Positions 1-8,316 of a DNA stretch of 64,000 bases are shown here, piece after piece. A model generated the notes under the pieces. It saw only the letters and a program-made list of their open reading frames with translations, was not told the DNA's origin and did not search any database. Position numbers and translations under genes: made by a program. Numbering within the stretch: position 1 is the first letter of the stretch; the number at the start of each line of letters is the position of its first letter. The DNA comes from an uncultured Elusimicrobia bacterium. Lineage in GTDB: Bacteria; Elusimicrobiota; Elusimicrobia; Elusimicrobiales; Elusimicrobiaceae. The stretch covers positions 53,088-117,087 of the forward strand of contig CAMECJ010000006.1 of the NCBI GenBank assembly GCA_945913025.1, given 5' to 3'.

Positions 1-1
1 T

Positions 2-1189
2 TTGGGCCATGTGGGTATCGGGCGCATTCTGGCGGGAAGCATTCAAAAAGGCCAGCAGGTTGCCTTGATTCATCACGACGGTTCCGTCACGCAGGCCAAG
101 GCCGCTAAAATAGAACGTTTTTTGGGGCTTGGAAAAGTGGAAGTGGACAAAGCCGAAGCGGGGGATATTGTATCTGTCGCAGGCCTTGAAGGCGTAGACG
201 TGGGCGATACGATTTGCCGCCCCGATGCGCTGAGCGCCCTGCCGCCGCTGTCTATTGACGAGCCGACGATGTCTATGGACTTTATGGTCAACGACAGTCC
301 GTTCTCCGGCAAGGAAGGCAAATTTATCACAAGCCGCCACTTGAAAAACCGTTTGGAAAAAGAAGCCCAAACGAACGTGGGGTTAAAAGTGGAACAGTTG
401 GAAGGCGAGGGCAAATTTAAAGTCTACGGACGGGGTGAACTGCATTTAACCATTTTGATTGAAAATATGCGCCGCGAAGGTTTTGAGCTGGCCGTATCGT
501 CCCCCGAAGTGATTTATAAAGAGGAAAACGGCCAAATTTTGGAACCGATGGAATACCTGATTTTGGACATTAAGTCCGAACATCAGGGCGCGGTATTTAC
601 ACTGTTGGGCACGCGTGCCGCCAAACTGGAAAATATGGTTTCCGAAGGAGAGGACCGCTTGCGACTGGAGTATTTGATTCCTTCCCGCGCGCTTATCGGG
701 TTTAAAAACGAATTCTTGACCAACACGCGCGGTACGGGGATTATGCACCACAGCTTCCACGGGTATTATCCCAAAGTGAACCTGCCGGACTTGCGCCGCA
801 ACGGCGTGCTGATTGCCAAAGAGGACGGCGAAACCACGCCGTACGCGTTGTATGCGCTGGAAAACAACGGCGAGCTCTTTTTGGGCCCGGGGGAAAAAGT
901 ATACGCAGGGCAGATTGTGGGCCAAAATTCGCGCGACAACGACCTTGTCGTAAACCCCTGTAAGGCCAAACATTTAAGCAATATGCGCAGTAAAGCGAGC
1001 GACGAATCGTACGTGCTGACGCCTCCCCGCCAAATGAGTTTGGAACAGGCGGTGGAATATATCGCACCGGACGAACTGGCCGAAATTACGCCTTTATCCA
1101 TTCGCTTGCGCAAGAAAATTCTGTCGCATCTGCTGCGCAAACGTACGGAGAAAGCCGCGGAAATCGCTGAGGAAGAAGCCGCCGCGTAA
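2..1189 (+). CDS. typA: Translational GTPase TypA/BipA, 3' part only
   Basis: Ribosome-associated translation-factor GTPase. The reading frame is open at the window edge, so the N-terminal GTP-binding domain (about 200 residues with the G1-G5 motifs) lies outside; the ORF-track start is not a real start. What is visible begins with GHVGIGRI in domain II and continues through the EF-G-like domains III and V (for example GRGELHLTILIENMRREGFE) to the TypA-specific C-terminal domain with IPSRALIGF and GTGIMHH. A strong terminator follows 21 bp after the stop. Family assignment is from these conserved motifs. Confidence 0.96.
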   Translation: MGHVGIGRILAGSIQKGQQVALIHHDGSVTQAKAAKIERFLGLGKVEVDKAEAGDIVSVAGLEGVDVGDTICRPDALSALPPLSIDEPTMSMDFMVNDSPFSGKEGKFITSRHLKNRLEKEAQTNVGLKVEQLEGEGKFKVYGRGELHLTILIENMRREGFELAVSSPEVIYKEENGQILEPMEYLILDIKSEHQGAVFTLLGTRAAKLENMVSEGEDRLRLEYLIPSRALIGFKNEFLTNTRGTGIMHHSFHGYYPKVNLPDLRRNGVLIAKEDGETTPYALYALENNGELFLGPGEKVYAGQIVGQNSRDNDLVVNPCKAKHLSNMRSKASDESYVLTPPRQMSLEQAVEYIAPDELAEITPLSIRLRKKILSHLLRKRTEKAAEIAEEEAAA

Positions 1190-1210
1190 CAGTGTGCCCG
1201 ATTTAACAGG

Positions 1211-1246
1211 AACGCTCCGCCGCAGTAAGGGCGGGGCGTTTCTCGT
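1211..1246 (+). terminator. Rho-independent terminator after typA
   Basis: An 11-bp stem, AACGCTCCGCC against GGCGGGGCGTT with one G-U pair and an 8-nt loop, is followed by a short T-rich tail. Confidence 0.85.
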
Positions 1247-1341
1247 TTAACGCAAACCGCCGGATACGCAGGGGGATTATGATTGTCTAACAGTACAAAG
1301 GAAATATCTCTAAAAAGTGTATTTGCAGCCGTGTGTGGGCC

Positions 1342-1371
1342 TTGATTTTCGTTTTTTTTTTTTGATACTAT
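1342..1371 (+). promoter_or_regulatory. Pilin promoter with T12 spacer (copy 1)
   Basis: TTGATT (1342-1347) and TACTAT (1366-1371) form -35/-10 candidates separated by 18 bp. The spacer contains exactly twelve T (1352-1363) preceded by G and followed by GATA. The same G-T12-GATA arrangement precedes three other pilin genes in the window. It lies about 110 bp upstream of the pilin start. Confidence 0.65.
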
Positions 1372-1481
1372 AAGTATAAGGTTTCTGCCAGAGGGTTCCC
1401 GCATGGGTGTAGTTGGCCCAAAAACGGCGGATTTCGGGCGGAAAAACCTTGGAAAGTCTTGTTGGAGAGGAGGAATGATAT

Positions 1482-1949
1482 ATGAAAGGGTTTACCTTAA
1501 TTGAATTATTAGTGGTTGTACTCATTATCGGTATTTTATCGTCGGTGGCTCTGCCGCAGTACACGAAAGCGGTGCTCAAAAGCCGTACGGCGGAAGCGTG
1601 GACGAACTTAAAAAACCTCAATATGGCGGGCAGCGCGTATTGTTTGGAAAACCCGCAGGGGTCATTGGCTAGTACGTCTTCTTTTGATGAATTGGCCATT
1701 GATGTACAGCACCGATCTCAGAATTTTAGATATTGGGGAAATGTAAATTGCAGTACAGGAGTGATGGGGTTTGCCGCTTCCTATGATAAAAGCCCTACTT
1801 TTTATTTATATTTACATCCTAAAACAGGCCGTCGTTCTTGCTCTGGTACTGGATGTAAAGATATAGGTTTTACCAAAAACAGTTCAGATACCAGTATTTG
1901 TGTATGCGGCGCGTGCGGTGCGGGAAGTACCTGCTACTATGCGGACTAA
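1482..1949 (+). CDS. Type IV pilin-like protein (short leader)
   Basis: 155 aa. The leader MKG precedes the prepilin-peptidase site G/FTLIELL, then a hydrophobic helix ([16 protein letters not shown]). E5 of the mature protein is present, as required for pilin assembly. The globular part ends in a Cys-rich tail (GRRSC, SGTGCKD, CYYAD), closely similar to the pilin at 57867, so these two are paralogs. The start is supported by GGAGGA just upstream. Inferred role: surface pilus or pseudopilus subunit, moved by the PilT encoded at 18.7 kb. It is monocistronic between a T12 promoter and a strong terminator. Confidence 0.93.
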   Translation: MKGFTLIELLVVVLIIGILSSVALPQYTKAVLKSRTAEAWTNLKNLNMAGSAYCLENPQGSLASTSSFDELAIDVQHRSQNFRYWGNVNCSTGVMGFAASYDKSPTFYLYLHPKTGRRSCSGTGCKDIGFTKNSSDTSICVCGACGAGSTCYYAD

Positions 1950-1980
1950 CCGCGTGTAAAGACGGAAAATTTGGTATAAC

Positions 1981-2017
1981 AACAGGGGAGCGTATATTAA
2001 AAACGCTCCCCTGTTTT
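1981..2017. terminator. Bidirectional terminator between pilin and ftsA-like gene
   Basis: A perfect 12-bp stem, AACAGGGGAGCG with CGCTCCCCTGTT and an 11-nt loop, sits between convergent genes. Usable in both directions. Confidence 0.9.
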
Positions 2018-2043
2018 CGTAGGAACCTAAATTTCTGCCGGCG

Positions 2044-3204
2044 TTATCCGTTAAACAGTTCGCTGAGCCCCAACTTGTCCAGCAAGCCGTCCAACAGTCC
2101 TTCCTCTTTGGCTTGGGCTACGCCCAGATGTTTTTGTTCCCTGTCCAGGGCGTGGCGTAAGAGCGCCACCGCCCCCGTATAGACGGATTGTTCCGCAGGA
2201 CAGTCCGCAATGACATCGTCAAATTGGGCCAGCCTGGCTTTACGCACGTTGAAGATTTTTTTGGCGGATTTCAGCAGGCTTTTATCGGCCGCTTCTCCGC
2301 ACAAGACCAGTTGCGGCGGCTGGTATTTTAAGAAGGAAAGTGACTGGTACAGTTCTTTTTTAATGTTTTGCAGTAATTTTTCCGCCGCATCCTCCAGCAC
2401 TTCGTCCATAATGTCGTCTGTACCTGGCTCATAGCCGGCCAGCACTTCGCGCGCGGTCTCGATATCATTTTGTAAAATATCGGCCACGGCTTGGGCGGCG
2501 TCATTCTTACCGGCGGACAGTTCCCACGCGTCGACGATGGAACCTTGATGGGTTAAGAGTGCGGAAGAATTATCCATTCCGATATCCACCAGTAGCACGC
2601 CGGCTTGTTTTTCATCGTAACGCAGCAAGGTTTCCCCCAAGGCTACCGAGGTGGGAATCATCTGATAAGTGTTACAGCCGCAGCTGGCGAGAATGTTGTT
2701 TAAATTATCAAGGTGGGTAACCAGCCCAAAAGAAAGGAAAGTTTCCGCTCCCAGCGTAAACCCCGCCATTCCCTTGGGGTTTTCGATGTTCAGGTTGCCG
2801 TCGATAGCGTAACATTGGGGGAGGATATCCACCACGTCCAGTGTTTCGCTTAAATTAGGCGGAATAGAGGCCTCAATAGCGGCGTCTATTTCTTTGGTCC
2901 CTACAATGCGGTTTCGCGAAGTGATGGTATGAAATCCGTTGGTGTGTTTGAACGAAAGGAACGCTCCCCTTAACCCGACCACAACGGTAAGATCGGCGGA
3001 AACATACTCCGATATTTCGGCAAATACGGAAGAAAGTTCTTGGCGCGCCGCGTCCATATTGCGTACAAAAGCGCACGAAAACGATTTCATCGGGCGTTTT
3101 AACACGTGGCGCAATCGCAGCGCGGAGGTTTCTTCGTCCAGTGCGGCCAGCGCGGCGGTAACGGATCTTCCATAAAAATCAAGCGACAGTATGTTTCGGC
3201 TCAT
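2044..3204 (-). CDS. Degenerate FtsA paralog (actin-like ATPase fold)
   Basis: 386 aa with FtsA/PilM-type architecture. It includes the FtsA-specific 1C-like region (IDAAIEASIPP, then a YAIDG and NPKGM.GF stretch) that aligns by eye with the true FtsA at 16275. Nucleotide-binding motifs are altered: phosphate-1 reads LDFYGRS instead of LDIGSGK, and the adenosine motif reads LCGEAADKS instead of VTGGGSLMPG; phosphate-2 (LLVDIGMDNSS) is better kept. It may bind ATP poorly or act as a structural adaptor. The neighbouring pilin gene suggests a possible PilM-like role, but that is inference. AAAGGA precedes the start, and a sigma70-like promoter lies just upstream. Confidence 0.75.
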   Translation of the reverse strand: MSRNILSLDFYGRSVTAALAALDEETSALRLRHVLKRPMKSFSCAFVRNMDAARQELSSVFAEISEYVSADLTVVVGLRGAFLSFKHTNGFHTITSRNRIVGTKEIDAAIEASIPPNLSETLDVVDILPQCYAIDGNLNIENPKGMAGFTLGAETFLSFGLVTHLDNLNNILASCGCNTYQMIPTSVALGETLLRYDEKQAGVLLVDIGMDNSSALLTHQGSIVDAWELSAGKNDAAQAVADILQNDIETAREVLAGYEPGTDDIMDEVLEDAAEKLLQNIKKELYQSLSFLKYQPPQLVLCGEAADKSLLKSAKKIFNVRKARLAQFDDVIADCPAEQSVYTGAVALLRHALDREQKHLGVAQAKEEGLLDGLLDKLGLSELFNG

Positions 3205-3222
3205 AACAAAATCCTTTGTAGT

Positions 3223-3249
3223 ATTTTATCAAATTTGCAAAAAAGTCAA
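3223..3249 (-). promoter_or_regulatory. Promoter of the ftsA-like gene
   Basis: On the minus strand, TTGACT and TAAAAT are separated by 15 bp, followed by a short leader with AAAGGA before the ATG. Confidence 0.5.
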
Positions 3250-3467
3250 ATTTACAGAGGAAGGGGAGAAAAAGAAAAAAGTAAAAAACAAAAGTTTCCG
3301 TCGGAAAAACGCGGGAAACCGGCCCCCGTCGTACCGTCGGAAAACGGGTTTGAGCGGCGGATTTGCCTGCGGACCAATTACGCCAGGAAATTATGCTTTT
3401 TTATTAGTGCGTAATTGACGGGTTTATACTCGGGGTTTTCGCCCTTTCGCAACGTCTGCGGATTTAA

Positions 3468-3482
3468 TACAATATAAATATG
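3468..3482 (+). promoter_or_regulatory. Leaderless promoter of the MFS gene
   Basis: TACAAT is followed by exactly 6 nt and then the ATG. No Shine-Dalgarno could lie in the transcript. The ~275 bp before it (3205-3479) show no gene. Confidence 0.55.
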
Positions 3483-4724
3483 CAAGCTTCCACCCGTAAA
3501 GGTATGATTGTTGTAGCTGTGGCCAACGGACTGTTGCTTTTTGGATACGGCTTATCGCTGCCTTTTTTTACCATTTATCTTATCAGCCAGCGCCACCTGT
3601 CGCCCGCTATGGCAGGGCTGGTGATTGCCTTGGCCGGTCTTTCCCGCTGCGTTTCCAGTTTCATCAGCGGCGAACTGGCCGACGCGTTCGGCCGTAAAAA
3701 AGTGATGATGTGGGGGTTGTTCTCCCAGATTGTCGCAATGTTTGCGCTGGGGTTGTGTATTGAGTTTAACGCCCAAGTGGGGTGGATGCTGACGTGTTAT
3801 TTTTTAACTACGTTTTTGGGCGCATTTTTTCGTCCGGCGTCCAATGCGTGGGTGACGGACAACACTTCCCCCAAAGAACGCGTGGAAGCGTTTGGCATTT
3901 TGCGTATCGGGCTGAATATCGGCTGGGCGCTCGGCCCTGCTGCGGGCGGTTTTTTGGTGCGGTATTCGTACAGCTTGGCATTTTTCTTTACCGCGCTTTT
4001 GTATGCGTCCACCATTTTGTATTTGGGCCGTTTGATTACGGACAAACACGTACCGTGCAAATCCCGCAAGCCGAGTTTCGTTTCCGCGCTGACGTCTTTA
4101 CAAGATTCGCGCCTCGCCAAAATCTGCTTGTATGTGGTGCTGATTACGGCCGTCAACTCGCAGCTGGTCGTCGGGCTTTCCATTCATTGCAAACAGTATT
4201 TGCAAATGCCGGAAAATTATATCGGCTGGTTTTTTACCATCAACGGGCTTGTCGTCGTATTTTTACAGTATTGGGCTACCAAAGTTATGGCCAAAATGCG
4301 CCTGTCCACGGCAATGCTGATCGGCTGTTTGCTGTACGCCGTCGGGTTCGGTTCGGTGGGATTTTTTGATACGTTTGCGCTGATTGCCGTGGGCGTATTT
4401 TTCGCCGGCGTGGGAGAATTGATTGTTTCCCCGGGGGAACAGACGATGGTGTCCAACATTGCGTCGCGCGATACGCGCGGGCGGTATTTGGGAATGTTAA
4501 TGGTGTTTTACAATTTGGGGTCCTCGTTGGGATTTTTCGGCGCGGGGCTGTTGGGCGATTATGTGGCCCCGCAGCTGTTGGCCGGCCCGTGGTTAATCGT
4601 GGGGGCGGTAGCGGTGTTGGCGGGGATCGGATTTTGGTCTATGCGCCGCAGTCTTACGCCGGAAGAGGACGGAAAAACCAATGTGCCCGTGCCGATTAAA
4701 AAAGATACAATCACTTTAAATTAG
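3480..4724 (+). CDS. MFS transporter
   Basis: 414 aa, about 12 hydrophobic segments, typical of the major facilitator superfamily drug/metabolite exporters. Motif A is recognisable in the TM2-TM3 loop as GELADAFGRKK. A central hydrophilic loop near residues 190-205 separates two six-helix halves. Substrate cannot be read from sequence. The ATG is 6 nt after a -10 box, so the mRNA is probably leaderless. The next gene starts 13 bp after the stop, so the four genes to trxB may be co-transcribed. Confidence 0.9.
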   Translation: MQASTRKGMIVVAVANGLLLFGYGLSLPFFTIYLISQRHLSPAMAGLVIALAGLSRCVSSFISGELADAFGRKKVMMWGLFSQIVAMFALGLCIEFNAQVGWMLTCYFLTTFLGAFFRPASNAWVTDNTSPKERVEAFGILRIGLNIGWALGPAAGGFLVRYSYSLAFFFTALLYASTILYLGRLITDKHVPCKSRKPSFVSALTSLQDSRLAKICLYVVLITAVNSQLVVGLSIHCKQYLQMPENYIGWFFTINGLVVVFLQYWATKVMAKMRLSTAMLIGCLLYAVGFGSVGFFDTFALIAVGVFFAGVGELIVSPGEQTMVSNIASRDTRGRYLGMLMVFYNLGSSLGFFGAGLLGDYVAPQLLAGPWLIVGAVAVLAGIGFWSMRRSLTPEEDGKTNVPVPIKKDTITLN

Positions 4725-4737
4725 TCAGGAGAATCGT

Positions 4738-4956
4738 ATGAGAGGAATTGTTTTTGCCGTACTGACGCTTGTTGTGGGGGCTTTAATCGCCCTCGGGTTG
4801 GAAAAACTGGCTTCTTTTTTGCCCCAGCAAATGGACGGTGCGCTTACGCGCGTATACGCTATTGGCGTGCATCCGCTTTCCCTGCATATCACCGTGTGCG
4901 GCATTATCGGGCTGGTGCTCGGATACATCATCATTTCCAAATTTGTGAAGAAATAG
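4738..4956 (+). CDS. Small two-TM protein, DUF4321-like
   Basis: 72 aa with two hydrophobic helices and a short amphipathic middle (TRVYAIGVHPLSLH). The pattern and its position directly upstream of maf resemble DUF4321 proteins next to maf in other bacteria; that match is from memory. GGAG precedes the ATG. It is followed after 1 bp by maf, implying translational coupling. Function unknown. Confidence 0.75.
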   Translation: MRGIVFAVLTLVVGALIALGLEKLASFLPQQMDGALTRVYAIGVHPLSLHITVCGIIGLVLGYIIISKFVKK

Positions 4957-4957
4957 T

Positions 4958-5515
4958 ATGCGGCTTATTTTGGCTTCCAAGTCGCCCCGCCGTATTGAAT
5001 TGTTAAAAAAGCTGGGGCAAGATTTTGAAATTATTCCTTCCCAAAGTCCGGAGCGTACGGATTACAAACGCCCTGCGGCGCGCGTGAAAGATTTGGCCGT
5101 TAAAAAAGCGTTTGACGTAGCCAAAAAATATCCCGCGGCGGTGGTCATCGGCGCCGATACGCTGGTGTATTGCAAGGGGGAAGTCATCGGCAAGCCGAAG
5201 GATAAAAAAGACGCCCTGCGCATTTTAAACAAATTAAACGGTTCGTGGCAAAGCGTCTATACGGGCGTGTGCGTGATGTGTTTGCAGGAACAGAAAATGC
5301 TGTTTGGTCACGATGTTTCCAAGTGTAAGGCACGCAAATTGTCCGCCGCCGAACTGGAACAAATGGCGGGCAAGCATTTGGATAAAGCCGGCGCCTACGC
5401 GGTGCAGGACGATGATGATAAATTTATAGAGAAAATCGTCGGCAGCCGCACGAATGTGGTGGGGTTTCCGGTGGAGTTTTTTGAAAAATTATTTAAGGAG
5501 TTTTTATCGTTATGA
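4958..5515 (+). CDS. maf: Maf-family nucleoside triphosphate pyrophosphatase
   Basis: 185 aa. It has the Maf signature ASKSPRRIELL at the N-terminus, the catalytic GADT motif (residues ~66-69) and KP (GKPKD). Maf proteins hydrolyse non-canonical or modified NTPs to NMP and PPi. The stop overlaps the trxB start (ATGA). Part of the MFS-DUF4321-maf-trxB run. Confidence 0.95.
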   Translation: MRLILASKSPRRIELLKKLGQDFEIIPSQSPERTDYKRPAARVKDLAVKKAFDVAKKYPAAVVIGADTLVYCKGEVIGKPKDKKDALRILNKLNGSWQSVYTGVCVMCLQEQKMLFGHDVSKCKARKLSAAELEQMAGKHLDKAGAYAVQDDDDKFIEKIVGSRTNVVGFPVEFFEKLFKEFLSL

Positions 5516-6438
5516 TTGAAACGGATTTGTTGATTGTCGGCGCGGGTCCAGCGGGCTGCAGCGCGGCCATTTATGCGGTGCGCGCCGGCGTAAAAACGGT
5601 TATCGCGGGAGGGGCAATCCCGGGCGGACAGCTGCTGCAGACGAGTGAAATCGAAAACTACGCGGGGTTTGTAAACCCCGTCGGCGGGTTTGAAATGATG
5701 GACGCGATGCACAAACAATGCAAACGGCTGGGCGTGGAAATTACTTCCGACGAAGTGGAACATATTTCCGGCGAAAAAAGCCCGTTTGCCGTTTCGTGTG
5801 CGGGCGGTAAAGAGTACAAGGCGAAAAGCGTCATCATCGCCACCGGCGCCAAGGCGCGCTGGCTGAATTTGCCGGAAGAGGAACAGTTTAAAGGCAAAGG
5901 TTTGTCCGCCTGCGCCACGTGCGACGGATTTTTTATGCGCGGCAAAAAAGTGTGCATCGTCGGCGGCGGAAACACGGCGTTTGAGGACGCGCTGTTTCTG
6001 GCGCAGTTTTGCACGGAAGTCAATTTGATTCACCGCCGCGACGCGTTCCGCGCCGACCAAGTGACGGTGGAACAAGTCAAAAATAATCCTAAAATCAAAC
6101 TGGTGTTAAACAGCGTTCCCGTAAAAATTTTAGGAACGGATACGGTAGAAGGCGTGCGCGTAAAAAACGTTAAAACGGGAGAAGAAACTGATCTCTCTTG
6201 CGCCGGACTGTTTGTAGCCATCGGCGCGGTGCCGCAGACGGAATTTTTAAAAGATTCTTTGGTGGCACTTGCTGATAACGGGCTTGTGCTGGCGGATGAG
6301 CGTACTCATACTACTATTGAAGGTATTTTTGCCGCAGGAGACTGTGCGGATAAATACTACCGCCAAGCGGTCATTGCCGCGGGTTCGGGTGCGAAAGCGG
6401 GCATTGAAGCTGCTGCGTTTATCAACTTGCACCGTTAA
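5512..6438 (+). CDS. trxB: Thioredoxin reductase
   Basis: 308 aa, usual TrxB length. It shows the N-terminal FAD motif VGAGPAGCSAA, the redox-active CATC (ACATCDGFF, residues ~133-141), the NADPH-binding GGGNTAFEDA and the C-terminal FAD contact AAGDC. It reduces thioredoxin with NADPH in the cytoplasm. Start overlaps maf by four bases, so translation is coupled. A hairpin terminator follows. Confidence 0.97.
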   Translation: MIETDLLIVGAGPAGCSAAIYAVRAGVKTVIAGGAIPGGQLLQTSEIENYAGFVNPVGGFEMMDAMHKQCKRLGVEITSDEVEHISGEKSPFAVSCAGGKEYKAKSVIIATGAKARWLNLPEEEQFKGKGLSACATCDGFFMRGKKVCIVGGGNTAFEDALFLAQFCTEVNLIHRRDAFRADQVTVEQVKNNPKIKLVLNSVPVKILGTDTVEGVRVKNVKTGEETDLSCAGLFVAIGAVPQTEFLKDSLVALADNGLVLADERTHTTIEGIFAAGDCADKYYRQAVIAAGSGAKAGIEAAAFINLHR

Positions 6439-6446
6439 TGAAATAT

Positions 6447-6490
6447 AAAAAATCCCCGTGCGGACGTTTATGCCCTGCGGGGATTTTTGT
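6447..6490 (+). terminator. Terminator after trxB
   Basis: AAAAATCCCCG pairs with CGGGGATTTTT around a ~16-nt internal part, followed by a T-rich tail. Confidence 0.85.
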
Positions 6491-6564
6491 TTCCGCATAT
6501 AACCCAAAATAAGGCTTGCCTTTTATCGTGCAGGGAATAAACTAAACGCAGGGGGAAATTTTTT

Positions 6565-7074
6565 ATGCAAAGAGTAACGTACAATTTCAATGCGGAAAAG
6601 AACTTGGGCATTTTGTCTGAAGCCGCTTTTTTGACTACCAGGTGGAAAGAAAAGATAAACACAATGGTCATCGGCTGGGGAACGATAGGCGTAATGTGGC
6701 GGCTGCCGGTATTTATCGCGATGGTGCGCAAAAGCCGGTTTACGTATGAAATGTTGGAAAAATCGCGCGAATTTACCGTCACGTTCCCGTACGGGGAACT
6801 TCCGCCCGCGGCTTTGCCGGTCTGCGGGCAGGAGTCGGGCCGCAAAATGGATAAGCTGGCCGCCAGCGGTCTGACGGTTTGTCCCGCCCAAGTCATCAAT
6901 ACGCCGGTGCTTAACGTGGCCGGTATGCATTATGAGTGTAAACTGGTGTATGACCGTACGATGGGGGAGGAAAAGCTGGATAAAGCGTTAAACGAACTGT
7001 GGTATACTAAAAAACCGGAAAATTACCACGCTTTTTTTATTGGCGAAATCGTAGCCAGCTATATTACTGAATAA
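6565..7074 (+). CDS. Flavin reductase-like / flavoredoxin domain protein
   Basis: 169 aa matching the FMN-binding flavin-reductase-like split barrel fold. The core NTMVIGWGTIGVMWRLP followed by FIAMVRKSRFTYEML is the typical FMN-binding stretch of the flavoredoxin group. Likely an FMN-dependent oxidoreductase, substrate unknown. GGGGG lies ahead of the ATG. It stands alone between terminators at 6.45 and 7.1 kb. Confidence 0.85.
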   Translation: MQRVTYNFNAEKNLGILSEAAFLTTRWKEKINTMVIGWGTIGVMWRLPVFIAMVRKSRFTYEMLEKSREFTVTFPYGELPPAALPVCGQESGRKMDKLAASGLTVCPAQVINTPVLNVAGMHYECKLVYDRTMGEEKLDKALNELWYTKKPENYHAFFIGEIVASYITE

Positions 7075-7100
7075 TGCGTGCGGATTAAAATGCAATTTTG

Positions 7101-7132
7101 CGCCGCCGGACGGAAATCCTGCGGCGTTTTTT
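7101..7132 (+). terminator. Terminator before era
   Basis: CGCCGCCGGA and TCCTGCGGCG form a stem with one mismatch, followed by T6. Confidence 0.85.
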
Positions 7133-7146
7133 GCAGTAAAAATAGG

Positions 7147-7161
7147 TATAATACTTCTATG
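7147..7161 (+). promoter_or_regulatory. Leaderless promoter of era
   Basis: A consensus TATAAT (7147-7152), then 6 nt, then the era ATG. Confidence 0.65.
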
Positions 7162-8070
7162 GAAGAGAAAAAATTTAAAAGCGGTTTTGCCGTTCTTGCC
7201 GGACTTCCCAACGCGGGGAAGTCTACGTTACTCAACGACTTGGCGGGAGGACTTCTCTCGGCGGTGTCTTACAAGCCGCAGACGACGCGCCAAAATATTT
7301 TGGCGATTGCGGACGGAGACGATTACCAGGTGGTGTTTGTGGATACCCCGGGATTTTTATCTGCGCAGTACAAGCTCCAGCAAACGATGGCCGCGTGTGT
7401 GGACCGCGCCGTGGGAGAGGACGCCGACTTGGTGCTTTTTATGGTGGATGCGTCCGCCGATTATGCGCCTAACGCCAAACTGGTGGAAAAATTAAAAACC
7501 GTGTTTTGTCCCGTTTTTCTCGTTCTGAACAAAATTGATTTGGTGCAGGACGCGGCCGTATTGGACGCGTTGGAAGCGCGGGTCAAGGCGGATTTGCCCG
7601 TTGAAAAAACTTTTCGCATTTGCGCGGCAAAGGGCGAAGGCGTAGAAACTTTAAAAGAAGCCGTGGTGTCGTCAATGCCCTATAGTCCCGCGTATTTTCC
7701 GCAAGGCCAATGGACGGACCGCTGGGAACGGTTTTATGCGGCGGAATTTATCCGCGAGCAGATTTTCCTGTTGTACAAAAAAGAAATTCCGTACAGCACA
7801 TACGTGGAAATTGAAACGTTTACCGAAGATTTAGGTCCCAAAAACTATATCCGCGCCAACATTCACGTCGAGCGCGAGAGCCAAAAGCCGATTTTAATTG
7901 GCAAAGGCGGCGCGGCGATTGCGGAGCTGAGAAAGCGCGCACAAAAACGTGTGGAAGAATTTTTGGGCCGAAAGTACCGTTTGGAACTGAACGTGGTAGT
8001 GTCGCCCGACTGGCGCAATAACACGACAATGCTGGAAAAATTCGGTTATATCGTGCGCGACGAGCGGTAG
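7159..8070 (+). CDS. era: GTPase Era
   Basis: 303 aa from the ATG at 7159. The longer ORF-track start is rejected because it would run through the terminator and promoter. The GTPase domain has G1 GLPNAGKST, G3 DTPG and G4 NKID. The C-terminal KH domain carries IGKGGAAIAELRK, which binds 16S rRNA near its 3' end. Era acts in small-subunit assembly. The chosen start is 6 nt after TATAAT, so the mRNA is predicted to be leaderless. Confidence 0.96.
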   Translation: MEEKKFKSGFAVLAGLPNAGKSTLLNDLAGGLLSAVSYKPQTTRQNILAIADGDDYQVVFVDTPGFLSAQYKLQQTMAACVDRAVGEDADLVLFMVDASADYAPNAKLVEKLKTVFCPVFLVLNKIDLVQDAAVLDALEARVKADLPVEKTFRICAAKGEGVETLKEAVVSSMPYSPAYFPQGQWTDRWERFYAAEFIREQIFLLYKKEIPYSTYVEIETFTEDLGPKNYIRANIHVERESQKPILIGKGGAAIAELRKRAQKRVEEFLGRKYRLELNVVVSPDWRNNTTMLEKFGYIVRDER

Positions 8071-8088
8071 CATTTTTTTGCAACATAC

Positions 8089-8124
8089 AGGCGGAGGAAG
8101 AGTTATCTTCCTCCGCCTTTTTTG
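8089..8124 (+). terminator. Terminator after era
   Basis: Perfect 12-bp stem AGGCGGAGGAAG / CTTCCTCCGCCT, 6-nt loop, T6 tail. Confidence 0.92.
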
Positions 8125-8175
8125 TGTTTCTGTGCCGCGGAAAAAAGGAGACGGAAAGTGCGCCGTATGTGGGGC

Positions 8176-8203
8176 TTGTTTTGTTTTTTTTTTTTGATAT
8201 CAT
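8176..8203 (+). promoter_or_regulatory. Pilin promoter with T12 spacer (copy 2)
   Basis: TTGTTT (8176-8181), 16-bp spacer containing G plus twelve T (8184-8195), then TATCAT (8198-8203). Confidence 0.65.
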
Positions 8204-8206
8204 AGG

Positions 8207-8237
8207 GTCATCCCGTGGAGTTTCTGTACGGGATCTC
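8207..8237 (+). repeat. 31-bp palindromic repeat, copy A
   Basis: GTCATCCCGT at one end and ACGGGATCTC at the other form an imperfect hairpin. It starts 3 bp after the -10 box, so it would fold at the 5' end of the pilin mRNA. Other copies: 22493, 25738, 57565. Confidence 0.75.
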
Positions 8238-8316
8238 CCTTTGTTTCTTACAATCGGCAGATCCTGACCCTGCGGGCCGCCAGACTCAGAATGACTTTTT
8301 TAATGGGGAAAACAAA

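Noticed and set aside
5395-6075. 226-aa antisense ORF over maf/trxB
   Set aside because: Shadow of strongly supported genes on the other strand; no motifs or ribosome site.
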